Source: Slackia sp. (GTDB lineage Bacteria > Actinomycetota > Coriobacteriia > Anaerosomatales > Anaerosomataceae). From it: a stretch of DNA of 64,000 bases. The translations under genes were made by a program, and so were the position numbers. The notes beneath the pieces are model-generated. The model had not been told where the DNA came from, ran no database searches, and saw nothing but the letters and a program-made list of their open reading frames with translations. The stretch lies in the NCBI GenBank assembly GCA_020725885.1, contig DYEA01000016.1, forward strand, positions 124,001 to 188,000, read 5' to 3'. Shown here in pieces: positions 41,860 to 52,200 of the stretch; positions within the stretch are counted from its first letter, which is position 1, and each line of letters opens with the position of its first letter.

Positions 41860-42974
41860 GCGCGCCGCAGGCCGCCTGCCGCATCTGCCTGCTGCCGGGC
41901 GACGGCATCGGCCCGGAGATCACCGCTGAGGCCGTCAAGGTGCTCGAGGCCATCGGGAGCCGCTTCGGCGTGCGCTTCGAGTTCACAGAGGCGCTGCTCG
42001 GCGGAGCGGCCATCGACGCCACCGGCACCGCGCTGCCCGACGAGACGCTCGCAGCTGCGAAAGCTGCAGACGCCGTGCTGCTCGCCGCCATCGGCGGGCC
42101 CAAGTGGGACACCACGGACCCCGACAAGCCACGGCCGGAGCAGGGGCTGCTCGGCATCCGCAAGGCGTTGGGGCTGTACGCGAACCTCAGGCCCGTGCGC
42201 ATCTTCGAGCCGCTCAAGGGCGCGAGCACGCTCAAGCCCGAGGCGCTCGAAGGCGTCGACATGCTCATCGTCCGCGAGTTGACCGGCGGGCTGTACTTCG
42301 GCCCGCGGGCGCGCGAGCGTGACGTCGAGGGCGCGGCTGCAGGCGGCGCGCGCGGGATGCGCGCCTACGACACCTGCGTGTACTCGGAGCTCGAGATCGA
42401 GCGCATCGCTCGGGTGGCGTTCGAGGCCGCGCGCACGCGGCGCGGGCGCGTGCACTCGGTCGACAAAGCCAACGTCCTCGAGTCGAGCCGCCTGTGGCGC
42501 GAGGTCGTCCACCGCGTGCACGCGGCGGAGTACCCGGACGTCGAGCTCCTCGACCAGCTGGTCGACAACACTGCGATGCAGCTCATCCGCTACCCGGCGC
42601 AGTTCGACGTGGTGCTCACCGAGAACATGTTCGGCGACATCCTCTCGGACGAGGCGTCGATGCTCACCGGCTCGCTCGGGATGCTCGCGAGCGCGTCGCT
42701 GGGCGACGGCACCGCGCTCTATGAGCCGAGCCACGGCAGCGCGCCCGACATCGCCGGCCAAGGGGTGGCGAACCCGCTCGCCATGCTGCTCTCGGTCGAG
42801 CTGATGCTCCGTCACTCGTTCGGCATGCACGAGGCGGCAGACGCGCTCGCTGCGGCCATCGACGGCGTGCTCGCGGACGGCTGGCGCACCCGCGACATCG
42901 CGGACGAGACCACGCTTCCGCAGCGCACGGTCGGCACTGCCGCGATGGGCGACCTGGTAGCTGAGCGGATCTGA
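41856..42974 (+). CDS. leuB: 3-isopropylmalate dehydrogenase
   Basis: 372 residues from GTG 41856. It oxidises and decarboxylates 3-isopropylmalate to 2-ketoisocaproate. The substrate signature is [16 protein letters not shown], and the coenzyme loop [18 protein letters not shown] carries the Asp-Ile of NAD-dependent enzymes. This contrasts with the paralogous dehydrogenase at 17.9 kb (S-x-N-x3-R and Lys-Tyr). It is translationally coupled to leuD. Confidence 0.97.
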   Translation: MSAPQAACRICLLPGDGIGPEITAEAVKVLEAIGSRFGVRFEFTEALLGGAAIDATGTALPDETLAAAKAADAVLLAAIGGPKWDTTDPDKPRPEQGLLGIRKALGLYANLRPVRIFEPLKGASTLKPEALEGVDMLIVRELTGGLYFGPRARERDVEGAAAGGARGMRAYDTCVYSELEIERIARVAFEAARTRRGRVHSVDKANVLESSRLWREVVHRVHAAEYPDVELLDQLVDNTAMQLIRYPAQFDVVLTENMFGDILSDEASMLTGSLGMLASASLGDGTALYEPSHGSAPDIAGQGVANPLAMLLSVELMLRHSFGMHEAADALAAAIDGVLADGWRTRDIADETTLPQRTVGTAAMGDLVAERI

Positions 42975-43011
42975 GGCGCAAGACCGGCCGGTCTCACGGC
43001 GCTCTCAAGTG

Positions 43012-43040
43012 TTCGCGCACGGCCTGATACGCGCTACTAT
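43012..43040 (+). promoter_or_regulatory. Candidate promoter before ilvE
   Basis: TTCGCG (43012-43017), 17 bases, TACTAT (43035-43040). The -10 is good and the -35 weak. A 14-base perfect palindrome, AGACCGGCCGGTCT (42981-42994), lies 17 bases upstream of the -35 and could be an operator or the end of the leuB transcript. Confidence 0.4.
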
Positions 43041-43085
43041 TACCATTCACACTGCTGTATGCCAGCGAGTCGGAAGGGGAGCGCG

Positions 43086-44003
43086 ATGGCCAGCCTGCCG
43101 AGAGTCGATTACATCTGGATGGACGGCGAGCTCGTCGAGTGGGAGAAGGCGACCGTCCACGTCCTTACGCACGCGCTGCACTACGGCTCCGGCGTCTTCG
43201 AGGGCATCCGCTGCTACGCCACCGCCGACGGTCCTGCGATCTTCCGGCTGCGCGACCACATGGAGCGGTTCGACCGCTCTGCGAAGATGTTGATGATGGA
43301 TCTCGGCATGAGCGTCGACGAGATCTGCGAGGCCGTCAAAGAGACAGTGCGGGCGAACAAGCTCCCTGAGTGCTATATCCGTCCGATCGCCTTCCGCGGC
43401 TACGGCGTGATGGGTCTCGACCCGATCCCTGCTCCGGTGCAGATCGCCATCGCGGCCTGGCCGTGGGAGACCTACATGGGCGAGGAAGCGCTCACGCGCG
43501 GCGTCGACGTCGGCATCTCGTCGTGGCGTCAGCGCGGCATCAACTCGCTGCCGCCGGCGATCAAGGCCACCGGCAACTACCTCAACTCCTCGCTCGCGCG
43601 CGTCGAGGCGAACCGCCACGGCTACAACGAGGCCATCCTCCTGAACGAGGAGGGCAAAGTCTGCGAGGGCACCGGCGAGAACATCTTCGTCGTGCGCGAC
43701 GGCGTGATCTCCACGCCGCCGGTCTCCGACGGCATCCTCGAGGGCATCACGCGCGACTCGATCATGGTGATCGCTGATGACCTTGGCTACCCGGTCATCG
43801 AGGAGTCGCTCGTCCGCACCGACCTGTACGCCGCCGACGAGGTCTTCATGACCGGGACGGCGGCCGAGGTCGTGCCGGTGCGCTCGGTCGACGGACGCGT
43901 GATCGGCGACGCCGGCCCGATCACGCTCGAGCTGCAGAAGACGTTCTTCCGCGTGGTGCGGGGCGAGGAGCCCGACTACGAGGAGTGGCTGGAGCGGGTG
44001 TAG
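43086..44003 (+). CDS. ilvE: Branched-chain amino acid aminotransferase
   Basis: 305 residues, fold-type IV PLP enzyme. It makes Val, Leu and Ile from the keto acids using glutamate. Motifs: HALHYGSGVFEGIRCY (with the substrate-pocket Tyr), IKATGNYLNSSLA (Lys forming the PLP Schiff base), EAILLNEEGKVCEGTGENIF and VFMTGTAAEVVPV. ATG 43086 follows GGAAGGGGA; an upstream ATG at 43059 has none. The cimA start overlaps its last base. Confidence 0.96.
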   Translation: MASLPRVDYIWMDGELVEWEKATVHVLTHALHYGSGVFEGIRCYATADGPAIFRLRDHMERFDRSAKMLMMDLGMSVDEICEAVKETVRANKLPECYIRPIAFRGYGVMGLDPIPAPVQIAIAAWPWETYMGEEALTRGVDVGISSWRQRGINSLPPAIKATGNYLNSSLARVEANRHGYNEAILLNEEGKVCEGTGENIFVVRDGVISTPPVSDGILEGITRDSIMVIADDLGYPVIEESLVRTDLYAADEVFMTGTAAEVVPVRSVDGRVIGDAGPITLELQKTFFRVVRGEEPDYEEWLERV

Positions 44004-45586
44004 TGGTCGTCCTCTACGACACGACGCTTCGTGACGGGACGCAGCGGGAGGGCATGTCCCTCTCGGTGGAGGACAAGCTGCGCGTCGCGCAGCGCCTCGA
44101 CGACCTCGGCATCCGCTACATCGAAGGCGGCTTCCCGGGCTCCAACCCCAAAGACATGGAGTTCTTCGAGCGCGCACGGCATCTCGCGCTCGCGAACGCG
44201 ACGATCGTGGCGTTCGGGGCGACATGCCGCAAGGACCTCGCGCCAGAACGGGACGCCGGCCTGCAGGCGCTGCTCGACACTGGGTGCGAGGCGCTCTGCA
44301 TCTTCGGCAAGGCGTGGGACCTCCACGTGACCGAGACGCTCAACGCCTCGCTGGAGGAGAACCTGCGCATGGTGCGCGAGAGCGTCGCGTACCTCAAGTC
44401 GCACGGCAAGACGGTGTTCTTCGACGCGGAGCACTTCTTCGACGGGTACCTGCACAATGCCGGCTACGCGATCGAGGTCTGCCGCGCGGCGGCCGAGGCC
44501 GGGGCCGACGCAGTGGTGCTGTGCGACACGAACGGCGGCACGCTGCCGCAGGCGGTGCACCGCATCGTGCTCACGATGGCGAACGAGATCGACGTGCCGC
44601 TTGGCATCCACGCGCACAACGACGGCGGCTGTGCGGTGGCCAACTCGCTGCTTGCGGTCGATGCGGGCTGCACCCACGTGCAGGGCACGATGAACGGCTA
44701 CGGCGAGCGCGCCGGCAACGCCGACCTCACGGCCATCATCCCCGCGCTCAAGCTCAAGATGGGGCTCGAGTGCGTGACCGACGACGAATTGCGCCTGCTC
44801 ACGGAGGTCTCGCACTTCGTCGCGGAGACCGCCAACATCTCGCCCAACCCACACCAGCCCTACGTCGGCGCGAGCGCATTCGCGCACAAAGGCGGCGTGC
44901 ACGCGAGCGCTGCGGCGCGTCTGCCGGGGGCGTACGAGCACGTCGACCCGGCGCTCGTCGGCAACATGGCCCGCGTCGTGGTGAGCGAGCTTGCGGGCCG
45001 GGCGTCGCTCGTGCTCAAGGCGCACGAGATGGGCATCACGCTGTCGGTCGACGACCCCGAGACGAGCCGCATGCTCGACGAGATCAAGCGCCTCGAGCAC
45101 CAGGGCTACACCTTCGAGGCCGCGGATGCGTCGCTCGAGATCATGCTGCGCAAGTCGTTCGGCACCTACGAGCCGTTCTTCCGGCTCGAGTCGTTCCGCG
45201 TGATCATGGAGAAGCGGGAGGACGGCAAGGTGATGACCGAGGCCACCATCAAGGTGCACGTGTCCGGCCACCGGTTCATCGCGACGGCAGAAGGAAACGG
45301 CCCCGTGAACGCGCTCGACAAGGCGCTGAGGATCGCGATCGGCCGGTTCTATCCGGCGCTGGACGCCATCGAGCTCACGGACTTCAAGGTGCGCGTGCTC
45401 GACGAGAAGAAGGGAACGGCTGCCGTCACCCGCGTGCTCATCGAGTCGAGCGACGGCGAGAAGAGCTGGGGGACGGTCGGCGTCTCGGAGAACATCATCG
45501 AGGCGTCGTGGGAGGCGCTCGTCGATTCGGTCGAGTACGGCCTGATGCACCCGAGGCAGGAAACCGGGCAGCCTGAGCGAATGTGA
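44003..45586 (+). CDS. cimA: (R)-citramalate synthase
   Basis: 527 residues from GTG 44003. It condenses pyruvate and acetyl-CoA to citramalate, giving a threonine-independent route to 2-ketobutyrate and isoleucine. It begins VLYDTTLRDGTQREGMSLS and has GGFPGSNPKD, DAEHFFDGY, GIHAHNDGGCAVANSL and GTMNGYGERAGNADL, features of the CimA branch rather than LeuA. The C-terminal domain should bind isoleucine. LeuCD and LeuB can process citramalate in such pathways, which fits its place at the end of this cluster. Confidence 0.93.
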   Translation: MVVLYDTTLRDGTQREGMSLSVEDKLRVAQRLDDLGIRYIEGGFPGSNPKDMEFFERARHLALANATIVAFGATCRKDLAPERDAGLQALLDTGCEALCIFGKAWDLHVTETLNASLEENLRMVRESVAYLKSHGKTVFFDAEHFFDGYLHNAGYAIEVCRAAAEAGADAVVLCDTNGGTLPQAVHRIVLTMANEIDVPLGIHAHNDGGCAVANSLLAVDAGCTHVQGTMNGYGERAGNADLTAIIPALKLKMGLECVTDDELRLLTEVSHFVAETANISPNPHQPYVGASAFAHKGGVHASAAARLPGAYEHVDPALVGNMARVVVSELAGRASLVLKAHEMGITLSVDDPETSRMLDEIKRLEHQGYTFEAADASLEIMLRKSFGTYEPFFRLESFRVIMEKREDGKVMTEATIKVHVSGHRFIATAEGNGPVNALDKALRIAIGRFYPALDAIELTDFKVRVLDEKKGTAAVTRVLIESSDGEKSWGTVGVSENIIEASWEALVDSVEYGLMHPRQETGQPERM

Positions 45587-45627
45587 AAGCGTGGGGGCTG
45601 CGCGTTGACCTGCGAACGGGGTGGGCG

Positions 45628-46377
45628 ATGAGGGTCGTTCGCGTGTTCCACGACGAGGACGTCCGGTACGGTCTGGCGGACGAGGGGAGCGTCACGCTCA
45701 TATCGGACGAGCCGTTCGCTGCGTGGGAGCCTGAAGGGGTCGTGCCGTTGCCGCAGGCGCAGCTCCTGCCGCCCGTCATCCCGACGAAGATCGTCTGCGT
45801 CGGCGTCAACTACCGCGAGCACGCTCTCGAGATGGGTCACGCGCTGCCCGACGAGCCGATCATCTTCTTGAAGCCGCCCACCGCCGTGACCGGCCCGCAC
45901 GGCAAGATCCGCGTGCCCGAAGGGCTCGACGCGGTGGACTACGAGGCCGAGCTCGCGGCCGTGATCGGCCGCCGCACGCACCGAGTGTCGCCCGTCGAGG
46001 CGCAGCGCAGCATCCTCGGCTACACGTGCGCGAACGACGTCACCGCGCGTCCCTTGCAGCGGAAGGACGGCCAGTGGACGCGCGCGAAGGGCTTCGACAC
46101 GTTCTGCCCGCTCGGCCCGTGGATCGAGACCGACGTCGACCCGCGAGACCTGATCGTGGAGTCGTACGTGAACGGCGAGCTCAAGCAGCAGGGCCGCACG
46201 AGCGACATGCTCTTCGACGTGTTCACGCTCGTCAGCTTCGTCAGCCATGTGATGACGCTGCTGCCAGGCGACGTGGTCCTCACGGGAACGCCTGCCGGCG
46301 TCGGCCCGATGCGTCCGGGCGACGTCGTCGAAGTGCGCATCGCAGGCATCGGGAGCCTGGTCAACCACGTGGTCTGA
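45628..46377 (+). CDS. Fumarylacetoacetate hydrolase family protein
   Basis: 249 residues from ATG 45628; an upstream GTG (45583) overlapping the cimA stop is the alternative. The C-terminal FAH domain has CVGVNYREHALEMGH, the metal-binding EAELAAVIG and GYTCANDVTARPLQ, and GDVVLTGTPAGVGPMRPGD. Family members hydrolyse acylpyruvates or decarboxylate oxaloacetate. Oxaloacetate or acylpyruvate damage control would suit a keto-acid pathway, but the substrate is inferred only. It is the last gene of the branched-chain cluster. Confidence 0.9.
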   Translation: MRVVRVFHDEDVRYGLADEGSVTLISDEPFAAWEPEGVVPLPQAQLLPPVIPTKIVCVGVNYREHALEMGHALPDEPIIFLKPPTAVTGPHGKIRVPEGLDAVDYEAELAAVIGRRTHRVSPVEAQRSILGYTCANDVTARPLQRKDGQWTRAKGFDTFCPLGPWIETDVDPRDLIVESYVNGELKQQGRTSDMLFDVFTLVSFVSHVMTLLPGDVVLTGTPAGVGPMRPGDVVEVRIAGIGSLVNHVV

Positions 46378-46383
46378 GCCCGC

Positions 46384-46398
46384 GCCGCTCGCAGCGGC
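46384..46398 (+). terminator. Small hairpin after the branched-chain cluster
   Basis: GCCGCT (46384-46389), loop CGC, AGCGGC (46393-46398), seven bases after the FAH gene stop. It is a compact GC stem without a T-run and a possible end for the ilv-leu transcript. Confidence 0.35.
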
Positions 46399-46450
46399 CT
46401 GTCCTGGTATGCTTGTGGCAGTCCGCGCTCACCGGAAGGTGGTCCCCCTC

Positions 46451-48766
46451 GTGCGAAGCCGTCGCGTGCTTGCCGCCGTTGCAGCCGCCGTGCTTGCGTT
46501 CCCGACCACGGCGGCTGCCGTTTCGCGTGACTTCTTCGAGTTCTCGGCGAGCGGGCAGGCGGTGTACGAAGACTTCGTCATACGGCCCCAGATGCTGGTC
46601 GACGCAACAAGCGGAAGGATCGTCGTCGCCTACCAGGGAAGGTCGTTCGACCCGTATGCCGCCGTCTACGACCCGGCCTCGGGGGCGTGGCAAGGTCCGT
46701 GGCGCATCGCCGACAACCCGCTCGTAGGCGACGAGCACGGGGGTCCGGCGATGGTCGAAGACGCGCAAGGCTTCTACCACGTGTTCTTCGGGTCCCACAA
46801 CTCCGCGATCCTCCACGCGAGAAGCATGCGGCCTCACGACGCCAGCCGCTGGAGCGTCCTCGGCCCCGTCGTGCTCGGAAGCGCCGAGCCGTCGGAGACG
46901 CCCGTCGAAGCGCGAGGCACCTACTCGCAAGCCTCGGTCGACTCCAGCGGCACGGTGCGGCTGCTGTTCCGCGCCAACGGCGGGCTGTTCAGCGACTGGG
47001 TGCTCGCCGAGAGCAGGGACGGGTGTGCGACGTGGTCGGCGCCCGAGCAGGTCTTGGACGGGGTGGCCAACGCATACGGGTGGTATGCGTCTTCGTGGAC
47101 GGAGCCCGACGGCGACCTGCACGTGGCGGCGACGTTGCTGGACTACGACGCGTGGCGCGCGCAGCCGTTCGCACGGCAGAACCTCTACTACCTGTGGAAG
47201 GATGCGAGCACGGGGTCGTGGACGAACGCGTCGGGCGACGCGATCGCCTCTCCGCGGAACCTCGCAACGCTCGAGTCTCAGTGCGTCGCCTACCGGTCTG
47301 ACGGGCGTTACGTCAACCAGCCGGTGATCCGCACGGATGCGGGCGGGTCGCCAGCGATCGTGTTCGTGTCCGCAGATGCGCGCGACCTTGCGTCCTGCCG
47401 GTGGGAGTCGGTGCGGTGGCTCCCAGACGAGGAGGCCTTCAGCGATCCCGTCCCGATCACGCCGACCGACAACCTGTTCGACGCCGGCACGCTGCGTGCG
47501 CTCCCGGACGGGGCGCTCGAAGCGTATCTGACTGTCGGTGGCGAACGAGACGAGATGACGCCCGCGTGGGACGAGGCGTTCGCGGCGCGCGGGGGCGACG
47601 TCGTCCGGTACGAGTCTCGCGACGGCGGCCTCTCATGGGCTGCTCAGGAGGTCGTGCGGGCAGCCGCAGGTCCGTGGGAGCGCTACAACAACCCGCAGTG
47701 CGTCCAGCTTGCCGACGGGCGTGCTGCGGTGCTGTTCTGCGAAGGCAACAACGACTACACGGCAAGCGTCTCGAAGGTCTTCTTGTGGCTGGACGGCGCC
47801 GCGGCTCAGCGGGACATGACGCCGCGCGGATCGCGCGTGGCCGGCTCGGACCGTTATGAGACAGCAGTCGCTCTCTCGCGTACTGCGTTCCCGTCCCATG
47901 CGACCACGGTCGTCGTGGCGACCGGGGAGGGCTTCGCCGACGCCTTGTGCGCCGCGCCGCTCGCGGTGTCGCTCAGAGCGCCGCTCCTGCTCGTGCGCAG
48001 GAACCGGCTGGACGCCGCGGTGGCCGACGAGATCCGAAGGCTGGGGGCGCGCGAGGCAGTCGTAGTGGGCGGGGAAGGTGCGGTCTCAGAGGCCGTCGTA
48101 CGGGCGGTTGGTGCGGCGTTGACGAGGCAGCGACGGGTGGTGCGGGTGGCAGGCGCTGACCGGTACGGCACGTCGGTCGCCGTCGCGCGGCTTCTGGCCC
48201 TGGTTCGTGGGACGCCGCGCGGCATGCTCCTCGCCACGGGCGAGAACTTCCCGGACGCTCTTGCGGGCGGCGTGTTGTCGGCTCGCAAGAACATGCCCGT
48301 GTTGCTCACGCGTCCGGGCGAGATCCCGGCCGAGGTCGAAGCCTTCATCGCAGAGGCGGCGCCAGCGGAGATCGCGGCTCTCGGCGACGCAACGGTGGTG
48401 AGCGACGAGGTCGTATCACGTGCGGCAGCCGCAGCGCCTGCCGCTTCGATCCTGCGGCTCGGCGGGCCCACCCGCTACGACACGGCCGCGGCAGTCGTCC
48501 GCGAGTCGCTGGCGCGCGGAGTCTCGCTCGAGCGGTTCGTCGTGTGCACCGGCGAGGCATTTCCCGACGCGCTTGCGGCGACGGTGCTGGCCGCGCGCCG
48601 GAACAGCGCCGTCCTGTTCGTGCGCCGGTTCGAGGTGCCCGCTCCGACGAGAGCCGTCATCGAGGACGAGCGGCAGGAGGTGATCGGGTGGGACGTCGTC
48701 GGCGGCACCGGGGCCGTGAGCACCGGCGTCTCAGGGACCCTCTCGAAGCTCGTGCTCGCGCAGTGA
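46451..48766 (+). CDS. Surface protein: beta-propeller-like N-terminal region with three CWB2 cell-wall-binding repeats
   Basis: 771 residues from GTG 46451 (GGAAGG upstream). A signal peptide (VLAAVAAAVLAFPTTAAA) is followed by about 430 residues with recurring Ser-x-Asp-x-Gly and Trp-rich blade-like segments (VVAYQGRSFDPYAAVYD, ESRDGCATWSAPEQV, ESRDGGLSWAAQEVV), resembling BNR/sialidase-type propellers. The C-terminus carries three CWB2 repeats beginning RVAGSDRYETAVALSR, RVAGADRYGTSVAVAR and RLGGPTRYDTAAAVVR, each with a GEGFADAL/GENFPDAL/GEAFPDAL motif. CWB2 trios bind anionic wall polymers. The propeller's ligand, perhaps a glycan, is unknown. Confidence 0.85.
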   Translation: MRSRRVLAAVAAAVLAFPTTAAAVSRDFFEFSASGQAVYEDFVIRPQMLVDATSGRIVVAYQGRSFDPYAAVYDPASGAWQGPWRIADNPLVGDEHGGPAMVEDAQGFYHVFFGSHNSAILHARSMRPHDASRWSVLGPVVLGSAEPSETPVEARGTYSQASVDSSGTVRLLFRANGGLFSDWVLAESRDGCATWSAPEQVLDGVANAYGWYASSWTEPDGDLHVAATLLDYDAWRAQPFARQNLYYLWKDASTGSWTNASGDAIASPRNLATLESQCVAYRSDGRYVNQPVIRTDAGGSPAIVFVSADARDLASCRWESVRWLPDEEAFSDPVPITPTDNLFDAGTLRALPDGALEAYLTVGGERDEMTPAWDEAFAARGGDVVRYESRDGGLSWAAQEVVRAAAGPWERYNNPQCVQLADGRAAVLFCEGNNDYTASVSKVFLWLDGAAAQRDMTPRGSRVAGSDRYETAVALSRTAFPSHATTVVVATGEGFADALCAAPLAVSLRAPLLLVRRNRLDAAVADEIRRLGAREAVVVGGEGAVSEAVVRAVGAALTRQRRVVRVAGADRYGTSVAVARLLALVRGTPRGMLLATGENFPDALAGGVLSARKNMPVLLTRPGEIPAEVEAFIAEAAPAEIAALGDATVVSDEVVSRAAAAAPAASILRLGGPTRYDTAAAVVRESLARGVSLERFVVCTGEAFPDALAATVLAARRNSAVLFVRRFEVPAPTRAVIEDERQEVIGWDVVGGTGAVSTGVSGTLSKLVLAQ

Positions 48767-48889
48767 CGGGGCGCCGCCCGTCCGTCAGAAGCTGCCCTCC
48801 GCTCGCCGCCGGGCCCCTCATCGTGTCGGTGGCGGGTGGTAGCATACACCCGTCATCTTGTGGTCTCGTCTGCCTTCGAGGAGCTTGCG

Positions 48890-49204
48890 ATGTCTTCCGA
48901 ATCGATCCGCACCCCCGAGGTCGAGTCGCTGCTCGAGGCGTTCGCCGGGCTGGATGATCCTGACGGCGTGTTCGCGTTCCTGCTCGACGTGTGCACGATC
49001 CGGGAGATCCAAGACATGGCCCAGCGCCTCGCGGTGGCGCGGATGCTGGCAGGCGGCATCCACTACCCTGAGATCCAGCGCGCCACCGGCGCCTCGCCCA
49101 CCACGATCAGCCGCGTGAGCCGCTGCGTGCACTACGGTGCGGGCGGATACCGCAGGGTCATCGAACGGCTCGGGACTATCGAAAGGACGGTCGAGCACGA
49201 GTGA
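48890..49204 (+). CDS. TrpR-superfamily regulator, YerC/YecD type (candidate HisR)
   Basis: 104 residues from ATG 48890 behind GAGGAG. Helices LLEAFAGLDDPDGVFAFLLD and IREIQDMAQRLAVARMLAGG precede the helix-turn-helix HYPEIQRATGASPTTISRVSR, the TrpR-fold DNA-binding unit. Relatives in Firmicutes have been proposed as histidine-biosynthesis repressors. The his operon begins 3.5 kb downstream and has a perfect inverted repeat in its promoter, supporting such a role here. Its stop overlaps the dnaE GTG. Confidence 0.85.
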   Translation: MSSESIRTPEVESLLEAFAGLDDPDGVFAFLLDVCTIREIQDMAQRLAVARMLAGGIHYPEIQRATGASPTTISRVSRCVHYGAGGYRRVIERLGTIERTVEHE

Positions 49205-52200
49205 CCGGTCAGTTCGTCCACCTCCACACGCACTCCGAGTACTCCGTCCTCGACGGCCATGCGAAGATCTCTCGCCTGCTCGATAGGGCGGCGGAGCTCG
49301 GGCAGACCGCGCTCGCCTTGACGGACCACGGCGTCATGTTCGGCGCGGTCGAGTTCTACAAGCAGGCCGTGCGAGGGGACGAGAAGATCGGCCGGCCGCC
49401 GATCAAGCCGATCATCGGGTGCGAGGTCTACTTCACGCCGCACACGCGCACGAAGCGCGACGGCAAGCCGGAGCTGTACCACCTGCTGCTGCTCGCGGAG
49501 AACAACGTTGGATACAAGAATCTGATGGCTTTGGTCTCCCAGTCATGGACGACTGGGTTCTACTACAAGCCGCAGGTCGACCTCGAGCTGCTTGAGGCAT
49601 TCAGCGACGGGCTCATCGCGACCTCGGCGTGTATGAGCGGCATCGTGCCGAAGAGTCTGGAGCGCGGAGATCTGGAAGCGGCTCGCGCGTGGGCCGAGCG
49701 GTACGCCCGGATCTTCGGCGAGGGGCGCTTCTTCCTGGAGGTGCAGGAGCAGGGCATCACGGCAGACAACGGCGTGACGCAACGCGACATCAACCAGGCG
49801 CTGGCCGACCTCGGTCGGGAAGTCGGCTTGCCGCTGGTCGCGACGAACGACATCCACTACGTCAAGGCCGATGAGGCGAAGGTGCAGGACATCCTCGTCT
49901 GCATCCAGACCGGCCGCACGCTCGACGAGGAAGACAGGCTCCGCTTCTCTTCGGACCAGTTCTACATGAAGTCGGCGCAGGAGATGGCCGAGGCGCTTCC
50001 GGAGCACGCCGACGCGCTCGCAATGACAGCCGAGATCGCGGAGCGCTGCAACGTGGGCCTTGAGTTCGGCAAGATCATCCTGCCCGTGTTCGACGTGCCG
50101 GGCGGCAAGAGCGAGGACGAGCACCTGCGCGAGGAGTGCATGAAGGGCCTGGTGCGCCGCTACGGGGAGCCGGTGCCGGCCGAGGCGCTCGAGCGGCTCG
50201 AGAACGAGCTTGCCGTCATAACCTCGAAAGGGCTTTCGGCGTACTTCCTCATCGTGGCGGACTTCGTGCAGTGGGCGAAGCGCAACGGCATCGGCGTCGG
50301 ACCTGGGCGCGGCAGCGCGGCCGGCTCGATCATCTCATATGCGCTCGGGATCACGAACCTCGATCCCATCGAGCACGGGCTGATCTTCGAGCGCTTCTTG
50401 AACCCCGAGCGCACGGAGATGCCCGACATCGACATCGACTTCGACGACGAGCGCCGCGGCGAGGTCATCGACTACGTGCGCAAGAAGTACGGGGAGCACC
50501 GCGTCGCGCAGGTGGTCACCTACAGCACCATGAAGGCGCGGCAGGCCATCCGCGATGCCGCGCGAGTGCTCGGCTACCCGTACGCGATCGGCGACCGCAT
50601 CGCCAAGATGGTGCCCGAAGGGCCTGACGCCACCATCGCCGAAGCGCTGGAGGCGAACCCTGACCTGCGCGAGGAGTACGACGCGGGCGGCGACGTAAAG
50701 GCCATCGTCGACGCGGCGCGCGCGCTGGAGGGCAACGTCCGCGGCGAGGGCGTGCACGCGGCTGCGGTCGTCATCTGCCGCGACCCCCTGCACGAGCACG
50801 CGCCCGTGAAGCTCGACACCAAGGGCGGCTCGGTCATCACGCAGTACGAAGGCACGGTCATCGCCGAACTCGGTTTGCTCAAGATGGACTTCCTCGGCCT
50901 GCGCACGCTCACGGTCATCGCCAAGGCGGTGCAAGCCATCGAGGAGAACCACGGCGTCACGATCGACATCGACTCGATCCCGCTCGACGACCCGGACACC
51001 TTCGCGATGCTCAAGCGAGGCGACGTGGACGGCGTCTTCCAGCTCGGCGAGTCTTCGGGCATGCGGCAGTTGGTCAAGGACCTGCAACCGGAGTCGTTCG
51101 CGGAGATCGTCGCGTGCCTTGCGCTGTACCGGCCTGGGCCGCTCCAATCCGGCATGGTGCGGGACTTCGTGAACCGGAAGCACGGCCGCGCGCCGGTCGA
51201 GTACTACGACGAGCGCATCAAGCACATCCTGGAGGAGACCTACGGCACGATGGTCTACCAGGAGCAGGTCATGCGCCTGTCGATGGATATGGCCGGCTTC
51301 AGCGCCGCGAAGGCCGACAAGCTCCGCAAGGCCATGGGCAAGAAGATTCCCGAGGAGATGGCCAAGTGGCGCTCTGACTTCGTCGAGGGCGCGGTCGCGA
51401 ACGGTTACGACCGCAAGCTCGCCGAGCGCGTGTATGACGACATCGAGAAGTTCGCGGGCTACGGCTTCAACAAGAGCCACTCAGCGGCGTACGGCTTGCT
51501 CGCGTACCAGACCGCGTACCTCAAGGCGCACTACCCGCTCGAGTTCATGGCCGCGCAGCTCACGAGCTACAACGGCAAGACCGAGCAGATCGTCCGCTAC
51601 ATCGCCGCGTGCAACGCCGCCGGCATCAAGGTGCTGCCGCCTGACGTCAACTCCTCGGGCAAGGACTTCACGGCCACGGGCGGCGCGATCCGGTTCGGCC
51701 TGGCCGGCATCAGGGGCGTCGGCGGTCCCGTCGTCGAGGCGATCGTGGCGGCGCGCAAGGAGGGCGGGCCGTTCACCTCGCTCCACGACTTCCTCGCGCG
51801 CGTGGACGCGAAGAGCCTCAACAAGAAGACGGTCGAGGCGCTCATCAAGGCCGGGGCGTTCGACTCCACCGGGTACACGCGCAAGCAGCTCATGGAGCTC
51901 ATGGACCACGCGATGGACCTGGCTGCCAAGCGGCAGCGGGACAAAGAAAGCGGCCAGGTCTCGATGTTCGACCTGTTCGGGGAAGAGGAGCACGGGCTGG
52001 GGGAGCAAGCGCCGCCCCCCGACGGCGTCGAGTGGGACAAGCAGACCAAGCTCGCGTTCGAGAAGGAGATGCTCGGCATCTACGTGTCCGACCATCCGCT
52101 GTCGGACAAGCGCGAGCTGATCGAGGCCGCCCGGACGCACTCCCTCGGAGACGCCGAAGCGTTGAGGGACGGCGTGACGGGCTGGTTCGCCGGCGTGGTC

